DNA of 64,000 nucleotides from Macrotis lagotis (GCF_037893015.1 NC_133658.1:252036518-252100517), one strand, 5' to 3'; numbered from the stretch's first letter, positions 42,786-56,115 are shown. The notes: generated by a model from the sequence alone, not told the origin. A program made the numbers and translations.

Positions 42786-45480
42786 CTTACAAGTAAGTGT
42801 GTGGATCAATGTGTGTATAATGACTATACATATATAATATATATTTATATATTTATATTTATATATATAAAAGATTCATAACTAGGTCAACTGTTTTTTT
42901 TTTCTCTCCTCCTATCTTCATTATCTATCTGCTTCTTTCTACTTTCTACAAAAAATGATGAGGGCTACACTTTCCTTAAAAAAAAAATCTTCACTTCATC
43001 CTCACATCTCCCTAAACTATCATCCTACAGCTTTTCCTTTACACATTCAAATTGCTCAGCCAGAATCATCAACACCCTCAACCCCCAATCTCTTACCACC
43101 CACTCATTTCTCAACCTCTAGCAATGTAATCTGGTTTCTACTATAGTGAAACCTCTCTCTGAGGCCACTAAGGATCTCTGAACTGTTAAATCACATCTAA
43201 ATCTACCTTTATTCAGACATTCATCCACTTTAGTCTCTCTACAAATACTGACAATGTCAATTCTTCCCTGCTCTTGCTCTATTCTTTTTTTTCTCCTTTT
43301 CCTCCTCTCATGTGCTTCCTCCTCTCTTCTCTCTTCCTCCTCCTCCTCCTCTTCCTTTTCCTTCTCCTCTTCCTCTTGCATACACTCTGTTCCCTTGACT
43401 TCCATAAAAACATTCTTGTGATTGTCCTATCTATGTGATAATGGGCAAAGTCAAGCCACTGGTCAAAATATAGTTTGAGTGATCCCTATATTTTAACTTT
43501 GTTCACCCTTTGGATACTGTACTCAGCCAGACTGCAGGAGAGGGCAAGGTTCACTTCTCTATAGCCTACAGACCAATACCATTATCAAATTAATCTCTTA
43601 CCATAGGACTACTCCCATCACCTTACTCTACGTCTACTATAGTCTATAAAGCAGTGTTTGGATTTAGTGTTTGATTCTTTGAAGTACTAAGAAACACCTT
43701 TTCATCTTATTTCCTGATTTTGCCTTTTATTGAGTTGCTCAAGACCTAACCACCAACCAGAACAGGATTTTCTTTTTAACAGTAACATCCCCTCAGTCAT
43801 TATCGTTACAATGTCTACCTCCTGTGCCTAAACATGTTGTTCTTCCAAAATTCTATTTGTGTCCTTTTATTTTTTCTTCCTTCAGTCTCTGCCTAGGTAC
43901 TCTGAGGCAGCTGAATGATTCTTGGAGTAGAATGTTGCCTTTAAGAGTCAGAATATCTGAGTTCAAATCCTAACTTGGGATACTTGATAGTTGTGTGATC
44001 CCAAGCAAATCATTTAAGTTTTCTCATCTCTAAAATGGAAATAATAATAGAACAATGACTTAAAGTGACCTTGTCCCCATTCCCAGACCCAAGAATTGCC
44101 TGAGACTGACCAGAATTCCTTACTCTCAGCCTTAGATTATTTTGTAAATGTCCCAAACTCTCCCCTCTGGGGATACTCTAGCTTTCTCTACTTTCAGTTA
44201 TTATGCAAGCAACTTATTGAGTGAAACCTAGAGATATCCCCCCCCCCCCCGCATTTGCAGCCTTGCCTTTCTGAGAATTGTACACACAACCCTCCCCTTT
44301 AGTACCCTAGAATAACTGTTTCTGACATCCCTCTGGGTACCCTAGTACTTACTGTGCATCACCCTGAGCTGCAACTCATTTGCCCCAATTAAGGATCTTA
44401 ATTTTTGCAATATTGCTTGGCCTCTCTAATCCAGATTGATAATACCTATTATTATTATTATTATTATGATTATTGTGATCAATAACACATAAAGTGCTTT
44501 GTAAACCTTAAATCACAATATAAATGCCAACTTTATTTTGTCCCTTTCCAAGTTCATTTCTTTTTTTAAAAAATACATCCAGTTCTGCTTAATTCACTTT
44601 GCATCATTTTATAGAGGTATGTCAAGTAGTCAACAAGGATTTTTTAAACACTTCTTATGTACCAGCAACTATGCTAAAGTCTGGGAATACAAATAAAAGT
44701 AGAAAGACAGTGCTTACATTGAATGGGGGAAGGTGACCCTGAAAAAGAGGTGATGAAGAGAAGAAAACATCCAGAGAGTCAGGGGGTCATCCTGTACAGA
44801 AATGAAAGTTTGAGTGCTGTTCCTCCCCCTCAGGTTGCAGGTGAGACCCAGAGGGAGGAATGAGAGAAGTTTGCCACAGTAAGGCAAATGGAACATCTGC
44901 TGGAGAGGAGTGCTGTGGAGCTAAGGTCTGAAGGTCAGAGGTCCACTCGGTCCTTGAGGCCCATTCTCTACCTTTCCCAAGAAGCTAGCTGAGGCAGCAA
45001 TTAGTCAGAGGTTCCCAGCCTACTAGATGAGTGAGTCAACCGTCATTTTCAAACTGAGTTGTGCTGTCTTTGCAGAAACTTTCTGGAGGAACAAAGTCTT
45101 GATCTACTCATTTCTTAGAATTCTTGGATCACAGCTGCCTAAGTATTATGTGCAAACTGCAGGGTTCTAGGAAAACAATGGGTATAGATAGCCCTACAGC
45201 TAATTTTTAAAAATTGTGTATTATTATATTATTTTTGTTTACTTTTATTGATTCAATATTAAAGGTGAAATGCTATCTGCAATTAAACATGTTTTACCTG
45301 TTCCAATGAGCAGTTGATTCCATTATGCTGAGGTCTTATGATTAGGGTTCAGGGAACAAAGCCAAGTTAAGGAAAGAGGTGGGGTTGGCCACAGAGTTCA
45401 AGAGGTAGATTATAATTCCTTAAATCCCCTAGATTGTACCTGAAAGAGGTACAAAGATAGAAAGTCTCTGTCTCTCTGAG
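42786..45480. other. Simple repeats, MIR and unassigned DNA
   Basis: A pyrimidine-rich CTTCCTCCTC tract at 43270-43380 accounts for an artefactual glutamate-rich frame. A MIR-like copy lies at 43905-44040 (GAGTTCAAATCCTAACTTGG), a C run at 44239-44250, (ATT)n at 44450-44466, and an ancient repeat at 44620-44930. No gene is supported. Confidence 0.5.
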
Positions 45481-45484
45481 AATA

Positions 45485-45746
45485 ATTTGTTATTGTTCAG
45501 GAGTTTTCAGTCAAGTCTGACTGACTCTCTGTAAGGCTTTTTTGGCAAAGATACTGGAGTGGTTTGCCTTCTCCCCCCCCCCCCCCCCCCCAGATCATTT
45601 TACAGAAAAGGAAACAGAAGCAAACAGGATTAAGTGACTTGCCCAGGGTCACACAGCTAATGTCAGAAGTCCGATTTGAACTTTAGAAGATGTCTTCCTG
45701 ACTCCAGGTCTGGCACTCTATCTGTTGTACCACCTATATGCTCCTT
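45485..45746 (-). repeat. MAR1-type SINE
   Basis: A minus-strand CORE-SINE: TTGGCAAAGATACTGGAGTG, GGTTTGCCTTCTCC, (C)n, CAGATCATTTTACAGAAAAG, GTGACTTGCCCAGGGTCACA, TCCTGACTCCAGGTCTGGCA. A pure C run of about 20 bp (45571-45590) has expanded inside it. Confidence 0.85.
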
Positions 45747-46004
45747 TAATATATATTAAGTTTAATATAGGTAGTTTCAACATTGCCCTGCTTTTTCTTT
45801 GTCTCTGTTAAACGGAAATTTAGGTTTGCCTGGGTCAAATGTTAGGCACAATTTAGTGACTTTGGTAGTTTCTAAAGTATTTCTCTTAAAATTTTAGCTT
45901 TCTAATGTGAAAATTTTCCCTATTGAGGGAGTGGGTAGAGGACCTAATTCATTGTTCACTTTGATAGAAATAAATTATATCCAACATTATCCTTTACTTT
46001 TTTT

Positions 46005-46245
46005 TTTCCACTTGGGAAGCAGAACTCTACTTTAGCATAGAGTTAGAAGTCAAGAAATAGGCTGGCAACTAAGCAAATAGTAGGAAAAAATTCTGACCAC
46101 AGAAAGTTACTATGTTGCTAACAAATACCAAAACACATTTAGAAGACAAAAGTCAAACTCCCTGCATCTAAAGCCTCAAAGAAAACTAAGAATTGGTTTC
46201 AGGCCATGCAAGAGCTCAAAAATGAATGTTAAAAATTATGTTTAC
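46005..46245 (+). mobile_element. L1/HAL1 5'-region remnant
   Basis: It contains the start region of an ORF1 related to the five HAL1 copies: AGAAGTCAAGAAATAGGCTG, ACTAAGCAAATAGTAGG, TTCTGACCACAGAAAGTTAC (cf. LTIxxYF), GCATCTAAAGCCTCAAAGAA and CAGGCCATGCAAGAGCTCAA. It stops abruptly at about 46245. Confidence 0.7.
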
Positions 46246-48670
46246 ATGTAAATGGAAAAAATCAAATACTATTTTTAAAAATTGCTTGTACATATCCTAG
46301 TAAATTTGCTCCATTAGGGAGTGTGTGTTACTTTCATAGAAGTATTTAAGTTCATAGGTATTATATATTTTTAAGTATTATATATTTAATTATCAATACT
46401 ATTATATTTATATATATTTAAATATCAATACTATTATATATTAAGTTAGAGCTGGAAAAGACCTTAGAAGCCATCAAGTTCAACCCCCATGTTTTACAGA
46501 AGAACCTGAGAAATATAAAGTCCAAGAGAATTGCTAAGGTTTTCATAGCTAACATCTGTGACAGGATTTTAACTCAAGTTTTCCTTACTTGAAGTTGTCA
46601 AGATACTAGGAGACACTGTGCTTTCCAGAGCTAAGGCCCAGCAATAACACCAATCCCTTGTGCTCACCCTCTGGATGATCTCAGCTACAGTAAAACCCCA
46701 GAATGGGGACTTTTGATTTCTTTATTTCTCTAGGAATCCTGGCCCAACTGCTGGGACTGCAAAGCAATCAATCCCATCTCCTGAAACTGAACAATCCCTG
46801 GTCTTATAGGTGCTAAGTAAACTGAACCAGGTGCTCCACTACTTCTCCAGACACACTAACTCTGGTTCTGTACCCTGCTGAATGATCACAGGGTTCAATG
46901 ACCCTTAAGACTTGAGACAATCACAAGGCTCAGTGGTTAATAATTTAGAGATGGTTCCCACAGGACCAAGAATGCCTCTTTTGTCTCCAATATGTCTTCA
47001 GTGGGAAATATTTATTCAAAATTCAAGAATGTATGGGGTAATACCTTTTTTGTGGTTTTGATGCTTAAAAAACCCTAGCCTTGCCATAAGCCGTAAGCCT
47101 TCCTTCTCAGTTGCAAACTTTTTCCTCACTTTGAAATTAATTGTTTAATTACTGACTCTCTTGTCTCCAGTCTACTTTGTTTAGTTCTGGCAGTCTCAGT
47201 CCAGTTGAAAAAAATCCAGCACTCATTACTTCACACTTTCTCCTTTGAATATTTCATATAGATAGATAGATAATAGATTTACTAAAAATATTTTCCCAAT
47301 CATTTTTTTAACTTTAGAGATACTGCTTTATGCTGCACAAATTCATTTGTCTAATAATCAAATTCAACAATTTTGTCTGATACTTTTATTTCATTTGATA
47401 AAAATATTCTTCCTTTTCATGACTGAGGAAATTTTTTCTTTTTATTGGTAAATTTTGTTTTAATGAAAAAAGAAAAAGCCTTTGTTGTTGATTCTTCATT
47501 TTAAAAGAAAACCAGTGACATCAGCAGGATGATGTCTTGACTTGCAAGTGAATTGGATTTAAGTGAGGCAGAATTGTGCAGTCAGCCTCACCCTCTCCTC
47601 CAGTCATCAGAGACCAGTGGCAAGACAAAAATCAAGCTTAATCCAACAAAAATGACATGCAAAGGGTGAATCCAGATGTGGATGGGAAAAGGAAGGCCAT
47701 TTGCATTAGCTTTGTATTGATTGCCTCTTATGTTATGGTGAAATAATATTCCATTATATTCAAAACTACTCACCTTTGGGGTGATTGATACTAGGTATAC
47801 ACTAGGTATAAACAGACAAAAATAAACCAACCCCAGCCCTCCAAAGGTTTATGGTGCATTCAGTTTCCCTTCTCCCTCCTTGCAACTTTCTGAGACAATG
47901 AATATATCTTTCAAACTTTGAAATGCTACATAAAAGCTTATTATTGTTATTATTATTATTATTACTATTCTGCTTTTTTAAAAAATAGTGCTTCTATTAC
48001 AAGTTTTGTTTATCCAGATGCTTTCTTCTTGTCAAAAACATCCTTACCTAATATCATTGGATCAAAAGATTTAAACTCTCTTCTAAATTTCACTGTTGCA
48101 TTTAAGTCATTGATTGTCTAAATGTTATGTGGATATAATTTTGAAGGTCTTATACAATTTAGTGCTTAAGCTGTAATTTTTTTCATGGTGATCTTATTCT
48201 AAATGCTTGTCACCAGAACTGAAATATGTAATGATCAAATGTCCCATGAAATAATGTTTTTTGTTGCCTTTAGACATAAAATAAGCCCAATTCTTAACTC
48301 CTTTTTTGTCTGTCCAAGTTATGAACTATACTAATTGTGAACAATACTTTCATTTAGCTGAGATTTCTTTCCTCTAATTTCATAAAACTGTAAAGACTGA
48401 AATGATTCAATTCCTGTGGAAGTAATGGTCTCCCCTTAGTCACTGGAAATTTTAGAGTACCTAAAACTAAACTAAGATGTATTAGGTGTGGGGCATTGTA
48501 TACATATTTTCAGTTTTTTTTTTTCTAATTTAATTATCAATTTTGTCACTTGTTCTTTTTTTCTTTCTTAATTTTTTTTGTTATATAAAATAGTTCTCTG
48601 GGAGAAGGAAGAGAAAGGATCCAGGGGAAAATTTTGGTGATATGTTTAAAAAATTGGTATTCAATACAAC
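46246..48670. other. AT-rich and unassigned DNA
   Basis: There is a TTTAAATAT/ATTATAT-rich tract at 46360-46450, a worn repeat at 46445-46600 (AGACCTTAGAAGCCATCAAG), a copy of the unnamed family at 47484-47634 and a (TTA)n tract at 47940-47965. No gene is supported. Confidence 0.45.
47484..47634 (+). repeat. Unnamed dispersed repeat copy
   Basis: Same family as 38559 and 42520: TGTTGATTCTTCATTTTAAA, GACTTGCAAGTGAATTGGAT, CCTCTCCTCCAGTCATCAGA. Confidence 0.6.
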
Positions 48671-48676
48671 TTATTT

Positions 48677-48856
48677 TTCAAAATAAAGGTTTTAGCCAAA
48701 AAAAGGGATGATCCTGAGCATCCTGTGCCCTCTTTCCCACCAGTCTTCCCATCATTTACAGAAATGGAAGGGGGCTGCATAGGACTGAAAGCCATTTTAT
48801 AGTTTTCTATGTTTCATGGGTCCCAGTGATCAATGAATTCATCCCTGAATGGCTAG
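48677..48856 (+). repeat. Left arm of a 180-bp inverted repeat
   Basis: It is the reverse complement of 49554-49733 at high identity, e.g. TGGAAGGGGGCTGCATAGGA, GCCATTTTATAGTTTTCTAT, AATTCATCCCTGAATGGCTA. The inner ends (GGCTAG) are precise; the outer ends fade around CAAAATAAAGGTTT. Confidence 0.92.
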
Positions 48857-49048
48857 TCTACAACTGGTGATGAGTTTCTTCAGAAAGCAGAATGACTATT
48901 GTTAGGATCACACCTATTGCCTTTTCTAGAATGGTAAAATCTGGCAGAATCTATGTTCTTCTGTTGGGTGTCTGAGGATCACCTTCAAACCACGAAGAGG
49001 CATCAGAGGAAGACTTTGTAGAGGTAACAGGAATACTTTCTTTTCTTT

Positions 49049-49178
49049 TGGATTTTTTTTTGCAAGGCAATCGGATTAAGTTACTTGCCTTAAATCACAC
49101 AGCTAATTAAGTGTCTGAAACTAGATTTGAACTGCTCCAGAGTCAGTGCTCTATCCATTGTGCCTCCTAGTTGCCCCA
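49049..49178 (-). repeat. WSINE1-like SINE in the inverted-repeat spacer
   Basis: Plus strand reads TTTTTGCAAGGCAATCGGAT, TACTTGCCTTAAATCACACA, CCATTGTGCCTCCTAGTTGC. It is diverged. Confidence 0.85.
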
Positions 49179-49553
49179 AAATACTTTAAGAAATAAATTA
49201 ATAGGTCAAAGGCATAGTAAACACTGAATATAGAATATGAAATTGCTTCTACTTAAAAGAGACAGGATAAAAACTAATTTTGATGTAGAAATCCTTTTTG
49301 AATTAGCACTTCATGTAGTCAGATCACAACTTAATGGAGCAAAGAACAGAAATAGCAAAAACCCAGAAGAACAATAGAAAAGATGTAATTGGAAAAGATA
49401 TTATTGAAACAACCAATTCTAAACTAATTAAGCAAATTACTAAAAATTTTTAAATGGATAATGAATGGGAAATAGAAATGGCATCAACACCAATTATAGT
49501 AATTTTGTCCAAAAGTTGAACTGGTGTAAATTAATTAGATCTAAGGATGAAGC

Positions 49554-49733
49554 CTAGCCATTCAGGGATGAATTCATTGATCACTGGGACCCATGAAACA
49601 TAGAAAACTATAAAATGGCTTTCAGTCCTATGCAGCCCCCTTCCATTTCTGTAATGATGGGACAACTGGTGGCAAAGAGGGCACAGGATGCTCAGAATCA
49701 CACCATTTTTAGACTATAAACCTTTATTTTGAA
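49554..49733 (-). repeat. Right arm of the 180-bp inverted repeat
   Basis: Inverted partner of 48677-48856, separated from it by 697 bp. Within the arm there are only scattered mismatches and one or two single-base gaps (for example CATCATTTACAG against CATCATTACAG). Confidence 0.92.
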
Positions 49734-51820
49734 TGTAAATTAACAAGGAAACAAAAAAAAATGCCTTAGCAACTACAACTAGCTTGCCAAATGGCAAGAG
49801 ATGAAGGCAACACTCATTTAGAATATAAACTCAACTTGCTTGTAAAAGCTTACAAAAGATGTTGAATACTTAAGAACGATGTGAAATCTCATGAAGCAGA
49901 GAAAAGTAGGAAAATATGACACAGATTGAAACAGTCGATAGGCAGGTGTTTCCAGCATTGTTTTATAATTTGGAGAGTCGACAAAAAATGGTGACTGAAC
50001 TCTAGTAGCTTCCATTCTACCATGAGAGACATGATGTACATCTAAGTATATAAAAGATATAAACAAAACAAACACAAGCCCTCTTGGAGGAAAGATACTT
50101 GTTTCTGAAAAATCAAGAAACACCTTGAAAGATGGGGCATTTGAGTTGAGACTAGAAGGGAACCAGGTATTCCAAAGGACTGAGAGAAACAGGAAGAACA
50201 TGGCAGATTCGCCAGTATCATAATCAATCCAGCACTGAGTTCATGGATCAAACAACAAAAAAAGGTTCATGTATCATTGGGTGCCTAGGTGTGCAGGGGA
50301 ACAACATGTGGTATCCCCTATGTGGAGAGATATGCCCTCATAGAGCTCAGTCATATTCTGCAGGTCCCACTCAGGTTGCTATTACCTTGTCCACTGGGTT
50401 TCTTTATTTAGTTCCCTTTCTAATTGTATTGCACTACTTCCTTCCCTCCTTCCCCCCCCCCCCAAAATGTCACAAAGACAAAGCAAGTGAATGTAGCAAA
50501 AGGAATTTTATTCTAATGAGTTCAATAATAACAGTTCCAGATTCGGGAACTGAAAATGAAGTCAGTAGAGCTGAGTGAGGTTAACAAGGAAGCAGAAACA
50601 GGGCTCTGAAGGAAAGATGAAACCACCTTTGGTCCTAGGCCAAAACTGTGGGTTTGAATACAAGCCTCAGTTCCCTAAATACACAGGCACACCTAGCTTA
50701 TTTGTTACTGGGGAGGGGAGGGGGGAAGAAACCATAAAAAGACTGGTTTCCTGGGTCACTAACAGAGTAATGGCATGGAATTTAGGGTAGGGCATCAGCC
50801 TTCAATGAACATCATTTTGACAAGGAAATTTTCATCAGTCCCCACCCAGTGGCTACAGGATTCACACTCCCTTACTCCACCTTCTCTTTATCAATCCCAA
50901 ATTTTTATTATCAGTGCTGTCATTCTACATTGTAGTCAGAAAGCTAAATATGAGAGCCAGCTCTCAATCTATTTAGTTGTACACTCAGGTAAATCATAAT
51001 CTCTTCAAACTTCAGTTATCTATAAAATGGGTGTATTCGCCCCATTGACATCTTAGAAAATTAGAATTACATATTGATATACATATGTATATCATTTTAT
51101 AACCAAAATCCTACCTAATACTTAGTATGCTTCCAAAAATAAACTCTCATAAGGTAGGAGTTATAGGTAATATGAGTGTGGTGTCTAGATTCAGTGGCTT
51201 CTTAATCCCTAGTTAATTCATGAAATTCCTATGATTTTTTCAGCAGTACTTGGGAGGAGCAATGCAGTAGAATGCAAATAGTGCTAGATTCTGGTTCAGA
51301 TTCTGATTTAATACTGTGTGACTTTAGGCAAATCAATTCTCCCTATCCAAACTTGTTTAATCAGCTGAAAAATAAGGATGATGTTGCTTACATTACCTAC
51401 CTTACTGGGCCATTCAAGCATTAGCTGTTCTACCTACCAACTCCTCCTCAACTCTTTCTTTTTGCATGTCTACACATCAATTCAATCAATTCAATCTTCT
51501 TCCAAGAAGTCTTCTTTTATCTTTATAATCCCTTTCTTATTCAGACTTCACATAATACTTTGCCTTTCTCCAAGTGACTATACCAAAGGAACTGCTTTCT
51601 AAACTTTGTCCTAGTATGGATTTGAGTCACCATTATTTTTATCCATTTTTCCTGACTCAACTCTGGAAGGACAGAATGTAAAATCCTAGAGAGCAGTCAC
51701 GGTTTTTTTTGTCTTTTTATCCTTCTCACAATACTTGGTGTATAGGTGGTTTTTATGAGATTGCTTGCTTGATCACATAATACAGACCAAATGACCTTCT
51801 AACTTGATTCTTCCTAAACT
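49734..51820. other. Unassigned DNA
   Basis: No gene is supported. A MIR-like relic lies at about 51240-51380 (GCAATGCAGTAGAATGCAAA, ACTGTGTGACTTTAGGCAAA) and a C run at 50452-50463. The open frames between 49818 and 51602 are short, lack domains and do not chain. Confidence 0.45.
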
Positions 51821-51825
51821 TTTTT

Positions 51826-51973
51826 TTTTAGGTTTTTGCAAGACAAATGGGGTGAAGTGGCTTGCCCAAGGCCACACAGCTAGGTAATTATTAAGTGTGT
51901 GAGGCCGGATTTGAACCCAGGTACTCCTGACTCCAGGGCCGGTGTTCTATCCACTGCGCCACCTAGCTGCCCC
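51826..51973 (-). repeat. WSINE1-like SINE
   Basis: Near consensus on the minus strand (GGTTTTTGCAAGACAAATGG, GCGCCACCTAGCTGCCCC). TSD TCTAACTTGATTCTT / CCTAACTTGATTCTT on the two sides. Confidence 0.95.
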
Positions 51974-53109
51974 CTAACTTGATTCTTTAAGGAATTAAAA
52001 TTGTATTCACTCTCACACTGACTGGCTCATAGCTACAATAGCTGTGATGTCTTACCTCTGTGGTTTTATTCCCCCATTGTACCTGGGAACTGGACCTTAG
52101 CCAGTTTTCAGTAAATCCTAAATGACCTGAAGAGAGAACTTCTGGGCTGGGCCCCCAAGATACATCCCTACCTATTAAATGAGACCCAGTTTCCATCATC
52201 TAGATGTCTATCACCAAGTATTAGAATTAATACTTGTGGTTTGGATCAACCTAACAGGTCCCACCCTGCTTTTGTTGATTCTGCCCTCCAGGAAGACACC
52301 CAAAGTATACTGCCTAGGAAGAGACCTAGTGACCATAATAAGCATGGGCTAAGAAAGTATTATAAACTCCTAGAGGTCTACTAATGGCCAGAAGAGATCT
52401 AGAACCTCATGTCTTACTTAGGCCTTACATCAGATAGAAGCTGGCAAGAATTGGTACAACTCCGCATAATAGATGAGTAGCAGCTCATTTTTCCATGCCA
52501 CTTGATAAGTTACCCTTCTTCAGAATTCTGAATTGGGTAGCTTATTTTTATCCCTATGTTACAGATAAGGGCATTGAGGCTTAGACAAGGACTCAGTTGC
52601 AAAGCTAATAATTAGCATGAATGGAACTCACATCCAAGTTCCCAGATTCCAAGACCAGAACTTTACTAGACCCCACCCCTTACAACACAGCATTTTGTTT
52701 CAGCAAGTAGACAAGATACTTTAAAAATTCCATGGAAATTTAATGCTAGAAGATATTTTAATCCAGCAGCAGTCTTTCTCATTTTATAGAGGAAGAAATG
52801 GAAACCCAAAGATGCTAAGCTCTAATAGGTCAGTGACAGACCTGGGACTCAAACCCAAGTCCTGTGACTCCAAGTTTATGAAAACAAGAAAGATGTGTTT
52901 GGGCAAGTTATTGCAAATAACCCGCTTGCAGGTCAGGAGAATGGTAAAGGGACAGAGTTCGAGAAGCCAAATCAATTGGAGTAAGAAAAGGCTGGCTAAA
53001 CCAGGAGACCTGAATTAATCCAGGTAGGTCCCATGGAAAAGCATTGAACTTCACAGCTTAGATCATTGTTTCAAAATATGTTAACTAGATGTCTGTAATT
53101 CCATCAAAA

Positions 53110-53265
53110 ATCACAGCTAGGTGGCAAAGTGGATAGAGCACTAGCTTTGACGTCAAGAAGACCCATGTTCAAATTTGACCTCAGATATCTACTAGCTATA
53201 TAACTTGGACAAGTTACTTAACTACTGTCTGCCTCAGTTTCTTCAATTGTAAAATGGGGTTGTTG
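53110..53265 (+). repeat. MAR1/MIR-type SINE
   Basis: CACAGCTAGGTGGCAAAGTG, CATGTTCAAATTTGACCTCA, CTGCCTCAGTTTCTTCAATT, GTAAAATGGGG. Confidence 0.85.
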
Positions 53266-53587
53266 TGACTATCAAGAGAGAAGATATTTTTAAAGTGCTA
53301 ACCACAGTTCCTGGAATATAATACACACTATGTAAATGCTAGAAAAGCTATTTATTATTTATTATTATTATTATTACTCACATTTGGAAAGTACTTCAAA
53401 AATTAACAAAACTTTTGTTATTCCCACCTCTATTGAAAAGAAACTGAAGCTCAGAGAGACTAAAAGACCTACCCCCAAATCATTTGAGATATTGAGTGGC
53501 CCAGCTGGGACTAGAGCAGGTTCTCCTGAATCCTGTTATAAATTTCGAGCACCTTGAGAACAGGGATTATTTCCTTTTTATTTTTAT

Positions 53588-53736
53588 TTTAGTTTTTTTC
53601 AAGGAAAATGGAGTTAAGTGGCTTGCCCAAGGCCACACAGCTAGGTATTTATTAAGTGTCTGAGGCCAGATTTGAACTCAGGTGCTCCCGACTCCAGGGC
53701 TGGTGCTCTATCCACTGCACCATCTAGCTGCCCCTT
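53588..53736 (-). repeat. WSINE1-like SINE
   Basis: A minus-strand complete copy. TSD TTTCCTTTTTATTTTT on both sides (about 53570 and 53737). Confidence 0.95.
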
Positions 53737-54549
53737 TCCTTTTTATTTTTGTATTCCCCATGTTTTATAATGTGAAATGTAGCAGGTGCTTAATAAGTGC
53801 TTGTCTACTATCAATTGCCACTACAGAAGGTGGCTGCTCCTCCAGGTTAATACAAGCAAGCTCTACTTTTTAAAAGAATGAGGAGTCCAGATATGGAAGG
53901 CAAGAATTGCACTTAGTCTTTTGCCATCTGAAAGTGGAGGTGACTCTGACTTGGATCATTTCACCTCTCAATCTTAGTTTCCCCTCATCTGTAAAGTGGG
54001 GATAGAAGTACACTCCCTTGCTTCATAGTAACTCATTTTTGAGTCAGTGCCGAAGGTTGGAAGATCTATTTCACCGTTGAGGAAATGGAGGACCAGACAT
54101 GAGAAATTGGTCAATGTGGAGCCAGGAGTAAAAGCTAGATCTCTTGCCTCCCAGATCACTGTTTTATCTACTTTACCAAATCTGTCTTTCTCTTTTCTTA
54201 TTTGGAGTAGGGAGACGAATGATGAAATGGGGATCAGAAAACCTGACTCATATTGACTATGCAATGGATAAGGCATTAAATCTATTTAATATGTAAAATA
54301 AAAACAATAATGCCTGCACAATTTACTGCACAGAATTATGAGAAAAGCCATTTAAAAAACCTTAAAGTTATTATGAGTTATTTGTGAATTCGGAAGCTCT
54401 GCTAATAACTGGCATCTTCCCAAAGCCCTTGAGGCTTCATAAATAATAATAACTTATGTTGCAGCTGCAGAGGAAAAAAAAATCTGCAAATTGTATTTGA
54501 AAGGAAATTCATATGGACACTCCATTAGTTTTTATCAGATCATCTTTTG

Positions 54550-54698
54550 GGGGGAGGGGTGTTGAAAGGCAGTGGGGTTAAGTGACTTGCCCAAGGATAC
54601 ACAGCTAGGTAATTATTAAGTGTCTGAGGCCGCATTTGAACTCAGGTCCTCCTGATTCCAGGGCCAGTGCTTGATTCACTGCTTCACCTAGCTGCTCC
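54550..54698 (-). repeat. WSINE1-like SINE
   Basis: A minus-strand copy (AGGCAGTGGGGTTAAGTGAC, TTCACCTAGCTGCTCC). TSD ATCAGATCATCTTTT on both sides. Confidence 0.95.
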
Positions 54699-54829
54699 AT
54701 CAGATCATCTTTTAATAACACCACTAAAAAGCTACCTTAGGCAAGAAAGTTGACTGTTCCCCAAGCTTAATCAAATTCTATTCATAAATCATTTCTACAA
54801 CATAAGTGATGGAGGTTTAAAGAATTGTA

Positions 54830-55365
54830 CAAGGATGTTTGTGGTGCCATGAATTGGTCTAATCATTCTAGAAAGAAATTTAGAAATATACTCAAAAAAC
54901 CATAAGGAATCTGTGAACCAATGATGCCACTACTAGGTCTATTCCTCAAAGAGATAAAATAAAAAGAGTCCATATGTACCAAAAAACATTCATAGCTTTT
55001 TGTGGTGACAAGGAACTGGAAATTAAGGAATCCATAAAGAAATGGCTAAACAAATTATGATGTATGAATTGATTCTACATCCTAAGAAATGATGAGAGAC
55101 TGTTTTAGACAAACCTGGGAAGACTTATGAACTGAGGTAAAGGGAGAAGAACCACAAAACCCAGAAAACTATACATTAAGAAAAACAACCAAGAAAAACT
55201 TTAAAACAGTAACCAATGATTAGTCAAGATTTCCAGAGTACCAGGAATCAAACACTCTGAACACTTCCTGACAATTAGGTGATAAACTCATGATGCAGAA
55301 TGAGATATAAATCATTTTGAAAATGATCAATTAAATGTTTTGCTTGACTATGCATATTTAATAAT
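54830..55365 (+). mobile_element. L1 ORF2-end / 3' UTR relic
   Basis: It carries L1 3'-region landmarks in order: AACCATAAGGAATCTGTGAA, ACAAGGAACTGGAAATTAAG, AAATGGCTAAACAAATTATG, AAGAAATGATGAGAGACTGT, AACCTGGGAAGACTTATGAA. It is degenerate, without an open frame. Confidence 0.65.
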
Positions 55366-55380
55366 AATAATAATATTTGG

Positions 55381-55525
55381 GGGTGGCTAGGTGGTGCAGT
55401 GGATAGAGCACAGGCCCTGGAGTCAGGAGTACCTGAGTCAAATCAGGACTCACACTTAATAATTACCTAGCTGTGTGGCCTTGGGCAAGGCACTTAACCC
55501 CATTTGCCTTGCAAAAACCCCCCTA
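55381..55525 (+). repeat. WSINE1-like SINE
   Basis: GGGTGGCTAGGTGGTGCAGT, GGAGTACCTGAGTCAAATCA, TTTGCCTTGCAAAAACC. It is embedded in an AAT-rich tract. Confidence 0.93.
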
Positions 55526-55699
55526 AACAACAACAACAATAATAGTATATTATTAATAATATTGATATATTATATAATTGATTTATAATAATATAATAAT
55601 ATTTGTTCTTTTCTTCCAATTGTGTTGTAAGGGAGGACTTAAGGAGGAGAGGGCCTAGAGACTTACAAAAAACAACTAGTAAGAAAAGAGAGTTATTTG

Positions 55700-56115
55700 G
55701 TTCTTTTTGTGGTAATAAGGTACTGGAAACTAAGGGTATGGTCATGAATTAGGGAATGACTGAAAAGCTACAGCATATGATGGTATAATACTGTTTTAAG
55801 AAATGATGAGGGGGATGATTTCAGAGAAACTTGAAAAGACTTAAATGAAATGATACAAATAGAATAGAATAATTTCCCCAGTAACAATAATCTTGTAAAG
55901 GCCACTAACTTAGAAAGAATTAGGAACTGATCAGCACAATGACAAACCACAATTTTGGAGGACTCTTGATGATACATGCCCACCTCCTATCCACTTCCAA
56001 AGAGGTATGATGGACACCAAGCACCAATGAGACATTTGGTTTTGGTTGTGATTATTATAGGAATTGGATTTTCTTGACTACATACAGATGGTTTGTAACA
56101 GGTTAAAGAAAAAAA
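55700..56115 (+). mobile_element. L1 3'-region relic
   Basis: A second degenerate segment of the same kind as 54830-55365: GTAATAAGGTACTGGAAACT, AATGATGAGGGGGATGATTT, TTGGAGGACTCTTGATGATA. Confidence 0.6.

Noticed and set aside
43118..43405. Minus-strand glutamate-rich 95-codon frame
   Set aside because: It comes from a CTTCCTCCTC low-complexity tract.
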